Shown here in pieces: positions 51,793 through 62,686 of a stretch of 64,000 nucleotides of DNA. A program made the translations under genes and the position numbers. A model generated the notes under the pieces. It worked only from the letters and a program-made list of their open reading frames with translations. It had not been told where the DNA came from and searched no databases. Source of the DNA: Phytophthora quininea (Eukaryota; Oomycota; Peronosporomycetes; Peronosporales; Peronosporaceae); contig JAAVTG010000107.1 in assembly GCA_011947345.1 (NCBI GenBank), positions 121,880 to 185,879 on the forward strand, in the 5' to 3' direction. Numbering within the stretch: position 1 is the first letter of the stretch; every line of letters begins with the position of its first letter.

Positions 51793-51863
51793 GCTCATGC
51801 CTGGAATCGAACCAGGGCCACCGAGTGTTTTAAGCTCGGGCCCACCCACTGGGCATCATGAGC
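51793..51863 (-). tRNA. tRNA-like gene or tRNA-derived SINE head
   Basis: The 71-nt minus-strand sequence folds as a tRNA. The acceptor is GCTCATG paired with CATGAGC (7/7). The D stem is GCCC/GGGC. The T stem is CCTGG/CCAGG around TTCGATT. It carries a B box GGTTCGATTCC and an A-box-like TGCCCAGTGGG. The anticodon arm is odd: CGAGC/ACTCG has a C-A mismatch next to a TTAAAAC loop, whose nominal anticodon AAA is unusual. No T-run terminator follows. I favour a tRNA pseudogene or SINE head over a working tRNA. Confidence 0.55.
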
Positions 51864-51869
51864 GGTCGG

Positions 51870-52640
51870 GACTTGCGCCCGAGAGCGGCAAAATCCCGAA
51901 TGACAGCTCGGCAGTGAATGCCAGCCACACAGTTTGTGTGGACACGTGGCCACTAAGCCAGCGTATTTACGCTGCCCGTAAGAACAGGCTTTTACGTACC
52001 CACTCTTTAGTGGCCCCCGATTTCCGAGACCGAGCATCATTGTCAATTTGCCGGCTGCAGAGCACATGGCTCTGCAGCGCTAAAAATGTATGTTTTAGTT
52101 TTTGCCTCTATCTTTGCCCACAGGCCGTTTTAGAGCCTGGGAATCCGCCTGTAAACTCGCCTTTGTATGGCTCTCTTAGGATTCTCAAATCTACATGTGG
52201 TTTCAAACCTGCCTTTTTAGACTCTTTTCTGATCGGCTCTTTTCCCTCCGATGTACCGCTTTTCCGGTACGGGTCGGAGAAGGTCGACGGTCGGAGGTTT
52301 TACGCTATAGATTGTTGTCGAGACGCTCGACACAATCAATATTGGAACAATGTCAATTTCCTGGGAAAAATTTGCAATGCATCGATCTAATTGTGTATCT
52401 TCTCGTTGAAGTGTCTTGTTCAACGAGTTGGCAGAGGCATAAATAACTACGTCTGCGGTCTCGAGGTTCGAGGAAGTGGGAGAGCACGAGCGAGGTTTTT
52501 GCAAGACGACGGCGCGCTCCAGCTCACACTTTTGAATCCACACTGCCGCCGCTCAACCTCCACGACAGCCCAGCATCGAACCCCTCCGCTAGCCACGCTA
52601 CTATCGTAAGCAGCCTCGTCTCGAATCACTCCGCGCAAGC
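51870..52640. other. No gene recognised
   Basis: The open plus-strand frame at 51797-52390 has no domain. A perfect 10-bp hairpin is listed separately. A short inverted repeat GTACCG...CGGTAC lies near 52253-52271. Confidence 0.4.
52054..52078. repeat. Perfect hairpin, 10-bp stem and 5-nt loop
   Basis: GCTGCAGAGC, loop ACATG, GCTCTGCAGC. No T-run follows, so it is not an obvious terminator. Confidence 0.8.
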
Positions 52641-52654
52641 CTGTTCCACCAACG

Positions 52655-53647
52655 ATGTCCATCAGCTCGGCGTTTGCTCCTCACGCCTCCAAACTGTCTT
52701 CGAAGACAGTTGTTTCTTACATGTACTGGGATGAGACCGCTGCTGGGCGAGTTTGCAATGCATGCAACAAACTCGTGAAGCAGATGAAGACAGCAGGGTA
52801 CACCAACCTCATGGGACATCTCGGACTCAAACACGCAAACTACGAAGAAGTGGTCCGCATGTGCATTCGAGAGAAGAAAACGATTCGATGGACATGTTCG
52901 TCGATCGGGATGCAATGGCCACCTGCCAGTGGATGAAGATGGTGGGTCAAAAGAACTTTACGTTCGCGGACGTGGACGACGAGATCGTCAGAGCGGCTGT
53001 CAAGTTCGAATCCATTAGCTCAAAGACGTTGAAGGCGCGTATGGTCTCCTGCGTAGACCTAATCGAACCTTTTGTCCGCGAAGAGCTAAAGTAACAATTG
53101 GCACCAGTAGAAACCAGCGCCATCCATCGACTTCTGCGCTCCCCAGAATATGATTCGATTAATTGTGCTAGTGCTTGTGTCTCCACAGGAACCGGCGTAA
53201 AGCGAAGCAAGTCTAAATCGACCCGCCCAGGCACTTCAACGAAAAAACGCACCAAAGCCTCTAGTGTTCGTACACAAAGGTCTGCATCTTCGAGTGGTGT
53301 ACGGCGAAAACGAGGCAGCAGTCGCGCCTACCATCAGACGCCGCAGATCACCTGGGGAAGTCAAAGCAGCTATCGAAGAGAGATCCAAGTCCAGAGAGGA
53401 ATATCGCTCGAAGTACATCGATTCGTCTTGGCTTCCTGCTACCTTCACCTAGGTGGAACGACTGTTCTTTGCAGTGAAGTGCATGCTTGGATATATGCGT
53501 AAGCGAGTGAGTGCGGAGACGCTCGAGCCAATCCTCTCCTTGAGGATTATTGGGATCTTTGTTGCAAACGAAATCATTTCGGAGGCAGTGCGGGTAGCTT
53601 GTGAAGATACCGAAACAAAGACGGAAGAGCACGACAGCTACGAGTAG
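52655..53647 (+). pseudogene. hAT-type transposase relic: BED zinc finger and dimerisation domain
   Basis: The N-terminus (52655 on) has a BED finger: YMYWDETAAGRVCNACNKLV, NLMGHLGLKH. A frame change near 52870 leads to MKMVGQKNFTFADVDDEIVR and KARMVSCVDLIEPFV. The C-terminus reads EERSKSREEYRSKYI, a TAG at 53452-53454, then VERLFFAVKCMLGYMRKRVS and ILSLRIIG, the hAT dimerisation signature (xERLFSxxKxxLxxxRxxxS). Most of the central nuclease domain is missing, so this is a deleted, non-autonomous relic. CAATATTG-like palindromes occur near 52335 and 53700, outside both ends. Confidence 0.75.
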
Positions 53648-53649
53648 AA

Positions 53650-54850
53650 GTTGCTAGTTGCCCTCACGATTCTAACAATATTGGTCGAGGTCGCCACAAT
53701 CAATATTGTGGAGGACAATGTTTACAATGTAACAATGCCAATGTTTTTTTCGATCCCTGCATGCTGACACCTCTGCTGCGTCGACGATGTGGTCACGTTC
53801 TTGACCACGTCCTGGACGCACAAAACCTGTTGCAGGCACCATGAGTATGCACTACGCGATACTGTAACTGGGCGGCCGTAACATCAGTGGTACATGTAGC
53901 TGCTGCTACGGGATTGGTAGCATCCGCGACAATGGAGGTGGCTACATCTACCATAGCAGTACCAGGGCCGGCAGTACAAATTGGTAGCAGTGACAGCACT
54001 TGCGGCAGCGGACAGGATGGCTACGGCGCCAACAGTGTCAGCAAGAGCGTCGGTGTAGGCGAGAGTAACCCCAGTACACACCAGAGCAGCAGTCACGACG
54101 CAACGGAAACGGCGACAACAGGGATTTGGCGGTGACAGCAGACACGGCAGAAGCCACGCGAGGAAGGACACACGGCGGTGGTGACGTCAGTCGACACTCT
54201 CAGCGATCCCCGGAGCCAGCACGCACGAAGGAGAGTCGTACGTTGCAGGAGGGCTGGACCGCCTGAAGGGAATCGGAATGGTGCCAGACCTGAGCGAAGC
54301 GAGCGGGACGCTAAGTACGGAATTAGCGGCGGAGGCAACGAGTGGCAGCAGAGAAGCAGGCCCGGCCGCTGTGACACATCGGTCGAGGTCGAGGAGGAGA
54401 AAGAATACAGCACGCGCGGCTGAGTGGCGGCGTGGAGGATCGAGCATGTCGAGTAGGGGCCAGTGCGTCCCGTAGTCTGCTGGCAGCTGCGAGAGGGCTA
54501 GTGCTGGAGCCATCGACGCCCGAGTGGTTAAGTGGGCAACGCTAGCAGTGACTAGCGGGCAGTCAGCGAGCTGTTCGAGGGACTCGACGCGACCGACACA
54601 CGTAGGAGTACTTGGCAGTGCACGCGTATTGTAGCCGATTATTCAGAGACGAATACAAATAGGTGGTAACGTCAGCAGTGGCGGGGCTACCGGCGCGACT
54701 TAGGGCGTCCCCGAGGCGAGGCCAACAGGAGTGCAGACGCTCGTTAACGCCAGGGACCCTAGAGAAGCGGCGAACAGCACTGAGAGCAGCGGCCACCCGG
54801 TGTCCGGGGTGAGAGCTGCCACGTTACAATACGAAGAGAAGCACGCTTGT
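53650..54850. other. No gene recognised; low-complexity GC-rich DNA, possibly retroelement-derived
   Basis: Both strands have open frames rich in Ser, Thr, Gly and Arg (53887-54135, 54178-54475), with none recognisable. The composition resembles the start of a retroelement gag, but I find no LTR pair or pol motif. Confidence 0.35.
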
Positions 54851-55124
54851 CTTTGTGTCCGTGGTATCTGTGTGCAAGCGCACAATAATTATGCACCGCT
54901 GCTTACACAAATATACGTCTCGCTGGTTTCTAGTGGCTACTTCACAGCAATATCTTTCCCTATGGTCCTCGAGAATTCTGGAGGGCACAAAGTGCCAGTA
55001 TGTTAATTTAAATGAGCGCCACCATGCCCACTTTTTATCAATTGCTCCAGTGCATCTCAAAATCGAGCTTGCCATGGCTCCATTCCCGAATTCACTAGAT
55101 TGGTCTCCGGCGCGGTGTTGACAG

Positions 55125-55376
55125 GTGATCATGGCCAGTGAAAGGCATCCAGGTAAAAACAAAAGAACATTTTCAGGCGAACCGATAACTGACGGCGAGA
55201 GTGCTTTATTGAGGAATTTCATTGTGGATCGGCAGCGAGAACTTAACGCATGGAATGAAGAACGATGGAGTAGATGTTTGCTGGAAGCCCGCTGTATTAG
55301 AGACATGCATAAGAAGGAGGGTATAACGATTAAAAAGAAGAGAGATGAATCGCATTCGTCAGCGACGTTGGCGTGA
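55125..55376 (+). CDS. Unidentified small ORF overlapping a duplicated segment
   Basis: A frame of 83 codons (EPITDGESALLRNFIVDRQR, ELNAWNEERWSRCLLEARCI) with a charged, helical character. No family recognised. It runs into a 90-bp segment that occurs twice. Confidence 0.25.
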   Translation: MIMASERHPGKNKRTFSGEPITDGESALLRNFIVDRQRELNAWNEERWSRCLLEARCIRDMHKKEGITIKKKRDESHSSATLA

Positions 55377-55588
55377 CAAAAACAAAGAGTTGGCAAGTGT
55401 CGAGAACTCTAAAACCGGCGATGCAGTTGATGAGCGGATTACAAGACCTGTTAGCAAATCGGTGAAACCTCTAGATGCTGAAAATAATAGGGAGATGGAC
55501 CCCATTCGTCAGTGGCGTTGGTGTGCCAGAAAAAAGAATTGGCGAGTGTTGAGAGCTCCAAAACCGGCAATGCGGTTGATGGCTGGAA
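55349..55588. repeat. Tandem duplication of about 90 bp, period about 152 bp
   Basis: 55349-55435 and 55500-55588 share ATTCGTCAGCGACGTTGGCG-like starts and AAAACCGGCGATGCAGTTGA-like ends with roughly 80% identity by eye. Both translate to related Arg/Trp-rich peptides (RQRRWRDKNKEL and RQWRWCARKKNW). Confidence 0.75.
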
Positions 55589-55679
55589 TTTAAACCTTGT
55601 ATGCAACGCTAATGAGAGATACTTAGGCGAGGTGGTGAACCTTTTTCCGCCCAGGGTGTATAGCGGCCTAGGATATGAA

Positions 55680-57070
55680 GGCAAATCGAAGTACCCCGGA
55701 ACCGTGACGCCCAGGAATCCAGAAACTCAGGATCCCGGGAATAGTTCCGAGTTGGCGTGTACCTAGTGCAATCCCTAGAGGTTCGATTAACCTCGGGGCA
55801 CCATCCACCGCTGTCGATTGTTGGGGAAGGTTGTGTACTTGAGCTACTTGGACCGACGTAAATCCAGAAACCCAGAAGTCTAGCAAGCTCCGAGAGACGC
55901 CCAGATCGAATATCTAGGAGCTCGGAAATTCAGCAACTCGGGAATCTAGACTCCAATATCCTGGAAGTCGGAAATCCACGTGCAATCCCAATAGAAACAC
56001 AGTAGTAATAACAAAATTCTGAGTTCCATTTGACTTTTATGCAATTCCTTGTTCTTTAAGACTGAGGAGAGGGCCTCAGTCGATATCAGTTGGCCCTACA
56101 CTCAGAGAACCGACAAACTCCGAGCGCCCGACGTTACGCGCGCCACCCTTTAGCAGGGACAATCCACTCGCAGGTTTACACTTGTACCGCGCTCCACACA
56201 GCAGTCTTCACTCAGGCTTCGGGACTCCGACCGCAGAACCGGAAATCCAGAAACCCAGGAATATGAAATGAGCGAGAGCAAGATCTCCCACCCAACTAAC
56301 ACACGAAATGAGTGGGGATCTGCTCCTCGACGCTGCACGCCCAGGACCCCCACCCAACTGGACTTGACACCGGTGGAGTTCCACGGGCGGCGAGCGGAGG
56401 CTGCCGTCAGTGATGCTTGGTTCGCAGCTATAGACAACCTTGACCCACGCACGCTCCAATGTCGGGCGCGTCGATGTGGCGTCTTGTACGGAGGAGCAGT
56501 GAAGGCGACAGAGGACACGAAACCCGCGGCGACTTGTGCTTTTCCAGGCAAATAGAAGTCTGTTTAACGTTAAAACATCGCACTTCTAGCAGTATCTTGT
56601 ACCTAATTCTCTGCAAGGTGGATTTCTTGTACTTAATCTTTGTACAGCTTCTGGCACGGCGCGTCGCCAGCCACTCACTCGGGGGCGACCTTTGGCGGCG
56701 GTGCCCATTCGAGCAAAGATCCCAAACGACCCTTAGCGGCGAGTGACCCTTTGGTAAAGATCTCAAAAGATCTCGGGCGACCCTTCGCAGTGGCAATCCA
56801 GGAGCTCAGAAACTCAGAAAAGTAAAGTCGACTTCTCAGAATTTCACCTGTGCCTCGTACTTGGAATCGTATACCCGGGTTTCCATTGTCAACTCGGAAA
56901 CTCGGAGATCCGGGATCGGGCATCCTGGACCTTTGAGTATCTTCGTCATCGGGACTTAACACCGTATGGAACATCATTTCCGGCAATAGGGAATCTCGGG
57001 ATTATCGGGCCGAATCTCGGGAATAATCGACTGAAACTCGGGATTGCGTAAGACCTCAGGATTAGACTGG
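55680..57070. repeat. Degenerate short-repeat region built from GGAAATCC / CTCGGGAAT motifs
   Basis: Clusters at 55710-55760, 55855-55980, 56215-56265, 56805-56945 and 56975-57070 consist of variants such as GGAATCCAGAAACTCAGG, AACTCGGGAATCTAG, GGAAATCCAGAAACCCAGG and GGGAATCTCGGGATTATCGG. The basic word is about 9-11 bp. Between them a frame at 56268-56555 has no recognisable product. Unlike any transposon end elsewhere in the window. Confidence 0.6.
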
Positions 57071-57384
57071 GTGTATTGGGCTGTAGCTCCGTTGAGGACA
57101 TTGTCGGGCTCACGGCAAGACGCTACCGGATACGTTCACGGTAGACATTTGATCACATACATATTGGTCGTGGTAACTTGCCCAAGGGTCGCCAGGCCCG
57201 GGACAGAGTGAATTCAGCACTTCCCAGTCCGGACCACCCGACGCCCAACTACTCGTAACCCAACAACAGTCTCATCCTCCACCAATCCACGCCGCACTGG
57301 CTCTCCAATATTGACCAGTAGAATGGCGGCTTCCATAATATATTCCACATTCCGAAAATTTAATGAGCGCATCGTGTCAATACG

Positions 57385-58060
57385 ATGCAGGTAGTTCCGC
57401 TCGGATCCCACACAATGTGGAGACTGCGAACACAAGCGCACCTGCAAGCTCTAGGATGCAGTAGCGCCAGTGATATCTTTGACAACGGGCTTAGTATCGA
57501 AGAACGTGTAAAACGCACCGATGGATTACGGTCCGCTCTAGGTCCACAAGGTTTCGACGAATGCGTATGTGCATCTTGCGACAGACTCGTTCTGCGGCAA
57601 AACGCTCGTCAAGTGGATGGTGTTGATACCAGTTACCTACATATGATGAGGAAATCACTTTATATCGACATGTCGGAGCTCCCAAGCAAGCTCGTGGATC
57701 ATTACCGGGGTCTGACCATCTAGCAGCTATTTGTGATACCTTGATCTTACCTCGAGCAATAAATTGATACACCAGCAAGGACAGCATTCCGCATCCGTGG
57801 ATGTTTGTTTGTGATGACTGTGGTTGCTGTATTCGGCGTGGAAAGCTTCCTAAGTTTGCTATCGCGAATGGCTTCTTCATCGGCAAATTGCCTGAAACTT
57901 TGTGCAAGTTGACATTACCAGAACGATTTATGACGCAACTGTCCACTGTAGTTGCCATGACTAGAGTCATGCGAGGCGGACGCCACCGGTGCATTCGATC
58001 GCATTGCATCGCGTTCGATTGCACCCCCAGCCCACCGGTTTATCTACTTCCCGATCGCTA
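57385..58060 (+). pseudogene. Helitron N-terminal (DUF6570-like) relic
   Basis: The first frame gives CVCASCDRLVLRQNARQVDG, SYLHMMRKSLYIDMSELPSK and LVDHYRGL. The second (from 57801) gives MFVCDDCGCCIRRGKLPKFA, IANGFFIGKLPETLCKLTLP and VVAMTRVMRGGRHRCIRSHC. This cysteine-rich block followed by the IANG...GKLP and RGGRH motifs is the region found upstream of the Rep/helicase domains in oomycete Helitron proteins. The Rep nuclease is not present downstream. A 25-codon stretch between the two frames appears to be lost. Confidence 0.7.
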
Positions 58061-58163
58061 GATGATGTGCATCTTATCACGTTGTGATCGTCGTGCAGGT
58101 TCTGGTATTTGCACGTTCTGGCATTATTTTCCAAAATGTTGTCGGCAGAACTGTGATGGTTCG

Positions 58164-58322
58164 TTACTGACCTATATTCACCATGAACTCGGCGGTTAAT
58201 AGTTTCGCCGCCCTTGAGAAAACCCCTGGGGAAATGTTTTGTTAGCAGTTAGTTCGGAATTTGCCATGGAATAGAGATTTCATTCGTTTTCCCTGTAGTT
58301 CCTCGAGCCAGGAGTAGCAACA
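58164..58322 (-). mobile_element. Copy of the TGTTG MITE family
   Basis: Minus-strand equivalent of 36,086-36,266: it ends with the complement of TGTTGCTACTCCTGG at 58,308-58,322 and holds the TTTCGCCGCCCTTGAG block at 58,202-58,217. I could not define its outer target duplication. Confidence 0.7.
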
Positions 58323-58341
58323 CAACGGCTAGCGATACAGC

Positions 58342-58377
58342 CCATGTTTTTATCCGGGGTAGGTCATAAAAACATGG
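58342..58377. repeat. Inverted repeat, 12-bp stem and 12-nt loop
   Basis: CCATGTTTTTAT at 58342-58353 is complementary to ATAAAAACATGG at 58366-58377. A further CCATGTTTTT lies near 58457, and CATGGA...TCCATG overlaps the right arm. Confidence 0.8.
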
Positions 58378-60045
58378 ATACAGTCCATGTATCGAAGAAA
58401 CAGTATAAAACTGGGAATACATTACGTATATATGACCGATGTAGTGATGTATGTTATCCATGTTTTTGACAGAATCTGTCTCAAACATGAAGGGCCCGAC
58501 AAAGTGAGACTGATGGAAATGCCGAGTCCTCGGAGAACCTTAATTATTTAATGCACTGAACCTAGCATGAAGGGCATGTCGGCGTTGCAGGAGCACTCGC
58601 GACTACAGCAATATCTATACAAGTAAACACTAATATGTCGCCAGATCAGCCCACACAATCTTGGACTTAAGAATCGTTCGTGTGTCGTCGTAGTATGCCG
58701 CGAATGCTGTCGACGAACTGAATAGCATCGTTAGGAATAGTAGGACTGCATTAGCTTCAACACCACATAACGAGAATTGGTACCGCTTTGTAGCACTCGG
58801 TAGCACTTCAGCACAAGCGCGGAGGCTGTTGAGCGAACTGATTCTCGGTCGATACTCGGCAGTCTGTCGGGTAGCGGAAGGAGGAGGGTGTGTGTGTGGA
58901 CTGGAGCTTCTCGACCAGGAACGACGCAAGGTACCAAAGTGCAGAGAATAACTGTGTGGCTCCTGATTGTAATTAAAAATGTGAAAGAAATTGTGCTTCG
59001 TAATAAAGCCGTACGCTGTCCGTCTGTAAATCCGTGGTCTGTCCGTCCGTCATTTTTCCGCCCCTTTACCTGCATCCTACCTATCGTCATTAAATTATAT
59101 ATTGGGTGTGTGGCGAACCGTCTAGAACGTCATGGAACCTACGGTAGCGACTTCGTACTTTAGCGGGAGGCGGGACCTGGCCACTTTCGGACGCACTTTT
59201 CAAGTGCAAGCGGCCGGGCCTAGCGAGCGAGGAGCGCGGCGATTCCCGGGGCGGGCAGCGAGCGGACAGCGGCGGCAGTGTTGCGCACACAGACCACCGA
59301 TAACCCTGCCTTATGAATTGAACCTGTGCTCCCTATTGACGTAGACGTGTATAGAAAACCAAAATAGTATATTTTAGTAAATAAACATCTGAAAACACAG
59401 TTGTCATACAAATGTAGTGAAGTTTTGTAGGGTGCGTTATGACATCAAGTTTTTAAGCGTTGTCGTCGGTATTATACGATTTTCTATGTGTCGTTTCCGC
59501 AGATTGGTACAACTACACTAGATTGGCTGCGATTTAGGCTGGGAATATATGGTTCACAGTCCAGGTTTTTACATTGATTTGTAGGTCCACCGCATCTAAT
59601 GTTTTTGCTGTACTGTACGATCTGTCTCGAATATTGAGTATATGTAAGGTTACCCGAATTTCTACCCAGGTTACACGCCAAGAATTAATCTGTTGGGTGG
59701 AATGCCTATTGGTTGATGAGCGCTATCACCGGCTATGCGATGGCGTTAGCTGCTTGGGTCGCTCTCTATATACTAGAGCCACTGCTATTCGCCCCCGTGG
59801 GAGCTGTAGTTATCAATACCACGACTTGGGAACAGTATTCGCGCCGGGCATGTCGATTTCAAACACGTCATGTGCGATCTTCTGTAGCCTGCAGCAAGTA
59901 CTGCACGCGTTCAGTACCATCATTTGCAGACAGGTCTATGTTAACGTCTGAATTGGGTCGATTGTCGAACGCACGACGATAGACATTCGTGCTGCCTATG
60001 CTGATGCTGATTGCTGTCGTACGACCAGCATGATCACATTTTCCA

Positions 60046-60492
60046 TGCCCACAGACACATCTACATGATGTCGATGCTGGACATGCACTGCACATATGCA
60101 TTCCGGCTGAAACGAAACAGCCATGCAAAAACCCGCGGTTTATTTGGTCTCTTTTGGCTGTTTCACGCGAGTCCTGGATATTGCCGCGCTCTCGCACTGG
60201 CCACACTGGCGTGGAGAACGGCGGAACGTATCGGCAGCTATGTTGATTGGTCAGCAGGTTTGCATGACAGAATGTTTTGCATGCGTGTATACACCGTTAC
60301 CGCATATGTACCGCATGCTGCAAGCTCATGTATACCGTGTAGGTGGCAGCAGTTGATTGATGGTTACATAGGATGATCGCTGACCCCACGATAACGTTAG
60401 ACGGTTTTGCATGACACACAGACACGTCTACACGATGTAGAAGCTGGACACGTGCTTCACGTGTGCTCCGCGAAAAAACAAAAAGCCACGGT
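60046..60492. repeat. Imperfect direct repeat of about 85 bp
   Basis: 60046-60140 and 60410-60492 share CACAGACACATCTACATGAT-like and GCTGGACATG-like blocks, spaced 364 bp apart. Confidence 0.65.
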
Positions 60493-61005
60493 ATCGCCAA
60501 GTCGTTAAATAGTGCTCTCTCAACTGCATTACGAGTGTCCTGGACAACGGTTCATGATGTACTAACCTCTTGATTACCGCGGAAATGGTAGGCTATCAGC
60601 AGTTGTTAACACGTTTGTATGGAAAAACTACACGTATGTGTGTGACTGAAAGCTACACGAGAGACTACTCATTTCACATGTGTTGCTTCAGTACATGTAC
60701 TGCATTTGCGTGCTCCTGTGCACGTAACAGTAGTTAGATACCACGACAGTTACACGCAAGTGCTATTGTCGTTGACGGAGACTACTGTCGAAATACATGC
60801 ATGGCTATAAGTAACATTTTGTGTGCACTTGATCAGAGTTACACTACAATATTTTTGTAGTCTTATCTGCAACAGAAAATTGTATTCAGTTGGGACTGAT
60901 CTCTGTGGCATGTTGAAGCAGATATCTACACTGTATACACTGCACACACACTTTCCATTTCAAATAGAGCGATGGAGCGTGCGCAGATGTAGCTCCACTC
61001 TGAGG

Positions 61006-61209
61006 ATGCAACGGACAATTGGGGTACGTTTAACGTTGTGTTTCTCTGCAAACCTGTGTTCTCACGGGCAGCTCTACGTAGCACTGTCGTGCGCGAGGTC
61101 GAGGAAGGGCATCACGATCATGGTGGACGACTCTGCCATCGAGGAGAACGCTGTGCACACGAAGAACATCGTCTACCGCGAGGTCTTCGCCGCTCACCAG
61201 AGCTTCTAA
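61006..61209 (+). pseudogene. Helitron PIF1-type helicase, C-terminal relic
   Basis: The frame gives TIGVRLTLCFSANLCSHGQL, YVALSCARSRKGITIMVDDS and EENAVHTKNIVYREVF. SHGQLYVALSR-like is motif VI of PIF1 helicases, and the NIVYREV tail is the usual end of Helitron proteins. Earlier helicase motifs are gone. It has the same orientation as the N-terminal relic at 57.4 kb. Confidence 0.8.
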
Positions 61210-61371
61210 CTGCGTCAATACATCTCTACCATTGCATTTGAAAACTTTGCTTGCGTCTTCAACATGACCCACAGCTCCATCCCGCTGCCGAGCGACAGCG
61301 AAGGCGGCACTGGCGAGTAGTGGAGCGAGATGCAAATCGAGCGGAATGGGTTGCATCGAACCATGTCCTTT

Positions 61372-61402
61372 CGCCCGCGTGAGCGGGCGACCCCAATGCT
61401 AG
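61372..61402 (+). mobile_element. Helitron 3' terminus: hairpin followed by CTAG, then T
   Basis: CGCCCGC, loop GTGA, GCGGGCG form a perfect 7-bp stem (61372-61389). Nine bases later comes CTAG (61399-61402), followed by T. A short GC-rich hairpin just upstream of CTRR and insertion before T are the defining features of Helitron 3' ends. It lies 160 bp beyond the helicase stop. Confidence 0.8.
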
Positions 61403-61409
61403 TGATCTT

Positions 61410-61930
61410 TAACATAAACCGCGTGTCCATCCGTCTGTCCGTCAGTCACACTTTTCTGGTTGGCTAAAAACCTCAGTACATTGATCTAAACGATAACACA
61501 CCTAAGTACATCCGGCCGAGCGAAGCGAGGCTATTGGCTTAGGCGCTCCGGAGAACGAAGACTGCGACGCTTTGCAGCGCAGCCAGCTGGCTTGTAAATT
61601 GCAAACATGGGACACATGTTAAGAAAACATCTCAATACATACACACAATACGTGATAAAAAAATAGGCTGTAGCTTTTCCGTTCGTGATGTGAAACTGCG
61701 AATGTGCTTCTGAGACCTCACAGTTGGCTCACGATTATGGTTCCTTAGAGAAGATCCTCCCTAAATCCGATCATCCAAGATTGCGTTCGTCCGGAATGCT
61801 TGGTTGTAGAGACAGTAGAACACTGTTTATTATTTATTCACATGCCCGACGCTGGAACCGCTGTGGAGCGAATTATGGAGTCGTTGGACACGATTCTTTT
61901 GCGTCGACTTAAGATGGAGGCAGACACTCT
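61410..61930. other. No gene recognised
   Basis: Short frames only. CCGTCTGTCCGTCAGTCA-like DNA at 61430-61450 resembles 59020-59050. Confidence 0.4.
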
Positions 61931-61934
61931 TCCC

Positions 61935-62050
61935 TACCAATTCCTCTACCAACACGCGCATGAGTTTCATTGCTACCACGCTACTGCCGTTTGCGTGCTG
62001 CAAAACCTTGGCTTTGATCCGCCAGAAAATACTATTCCAGTCAAGAGTTG
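61935..62050 (+). repeat. Fragment of the LINE 3' coding end
   Basis: TACCAATTCCTCTACCAACA and the next 90 bp match the LINE-derived elements at 13.9 and 15.9 kb (FLYQHAHEFHCYHAT, GFDPPEN). Neither the ATWRLRND part nor the tail is present, and I see no target duplication. Confidence 0.75.
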
Positions 62051-62099
62051 AAGGCAAAGCATTGTCGAGCTCCGCCAGGGACAAGCGTCTTCAGTTGAG

Positions 62100-62680
62100 T
62101 ATGCATTTACTTAATTGTAGAGCTGTTGGTGGAAGATAAACGCTCTCCGTGGAAAACACCCGTGTCTTCTGCATTCTTCTACTACTGCTCTTGAGCTGGT
62201 GCTCGCTCGGTTGTCTGCTGCGCGTGCGTCACTACAATTTCCTTCCTTCTAGGACACGAATGGATCGACACTCTTAGGACTCGTGAGTTTGCGGAGCGGA
62301 GCGCCCGAAGCGCACGATCACATTGCCGATCACGCTGTCGCTCAACAGCCGACAGTTGGGGGAAAAAGCGAGCTAGTCTCCACGGGCGGTGGGCTTGTTC
62401 GTGTCGTCGCCGGCGCAAGTGCTGGAATCGCCTGCCATTTCAGTAGCTGAATGATCTATCGTACCCGCTAACGTGAAGATAGCAAAAGTAAGACTGACAT
62501 GCATTTAGTGTTTAACTAGCTTGGAGGTTGAACTAACCTGTATACGTAGACGTTTTGGCAGGAGCTGGTGACGCAGTGGGCATCGTCGGCACTGCAGACC
62601 GGCGATTCCCATCAGTGACGGATCACTGAAAGACTCTGTATCTACAGCGATAGCAATAGCCCTCGCGCCCGCAAGAATCT
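62100..62680. other. No gene recognised
   Basis: A minus-strand frame at 62182-62418 is Arg-rich without domain. Probably intergenic, and may include the promoter side of bZIP relic 3. Confidence 0.35.
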
Positions 62681-62686
62681 CTTCCT

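Larger units (their letters stand above)
58100..61000. other. No intact gene; decayed interior of a Helitron plus later insertions
   Basis: Between the Helitron N-terminal and helicase relics I recognise only a TGTTG-family copy (58164-58322), inverted repeats near 58350, and a duplicated 80-bp segment (60046-60140 and 60410-60492). The frames at 58888-59163, 59574-59951 and 60011-60376 have no recognisable product. Confidence 0.45.

Noticed and set aside
53887..54475. A gag gene in the GC-rich low-complexity region
   Set aside because: Composition only; no capsid motif, zinc knuckle, pol or LTRs could be found.
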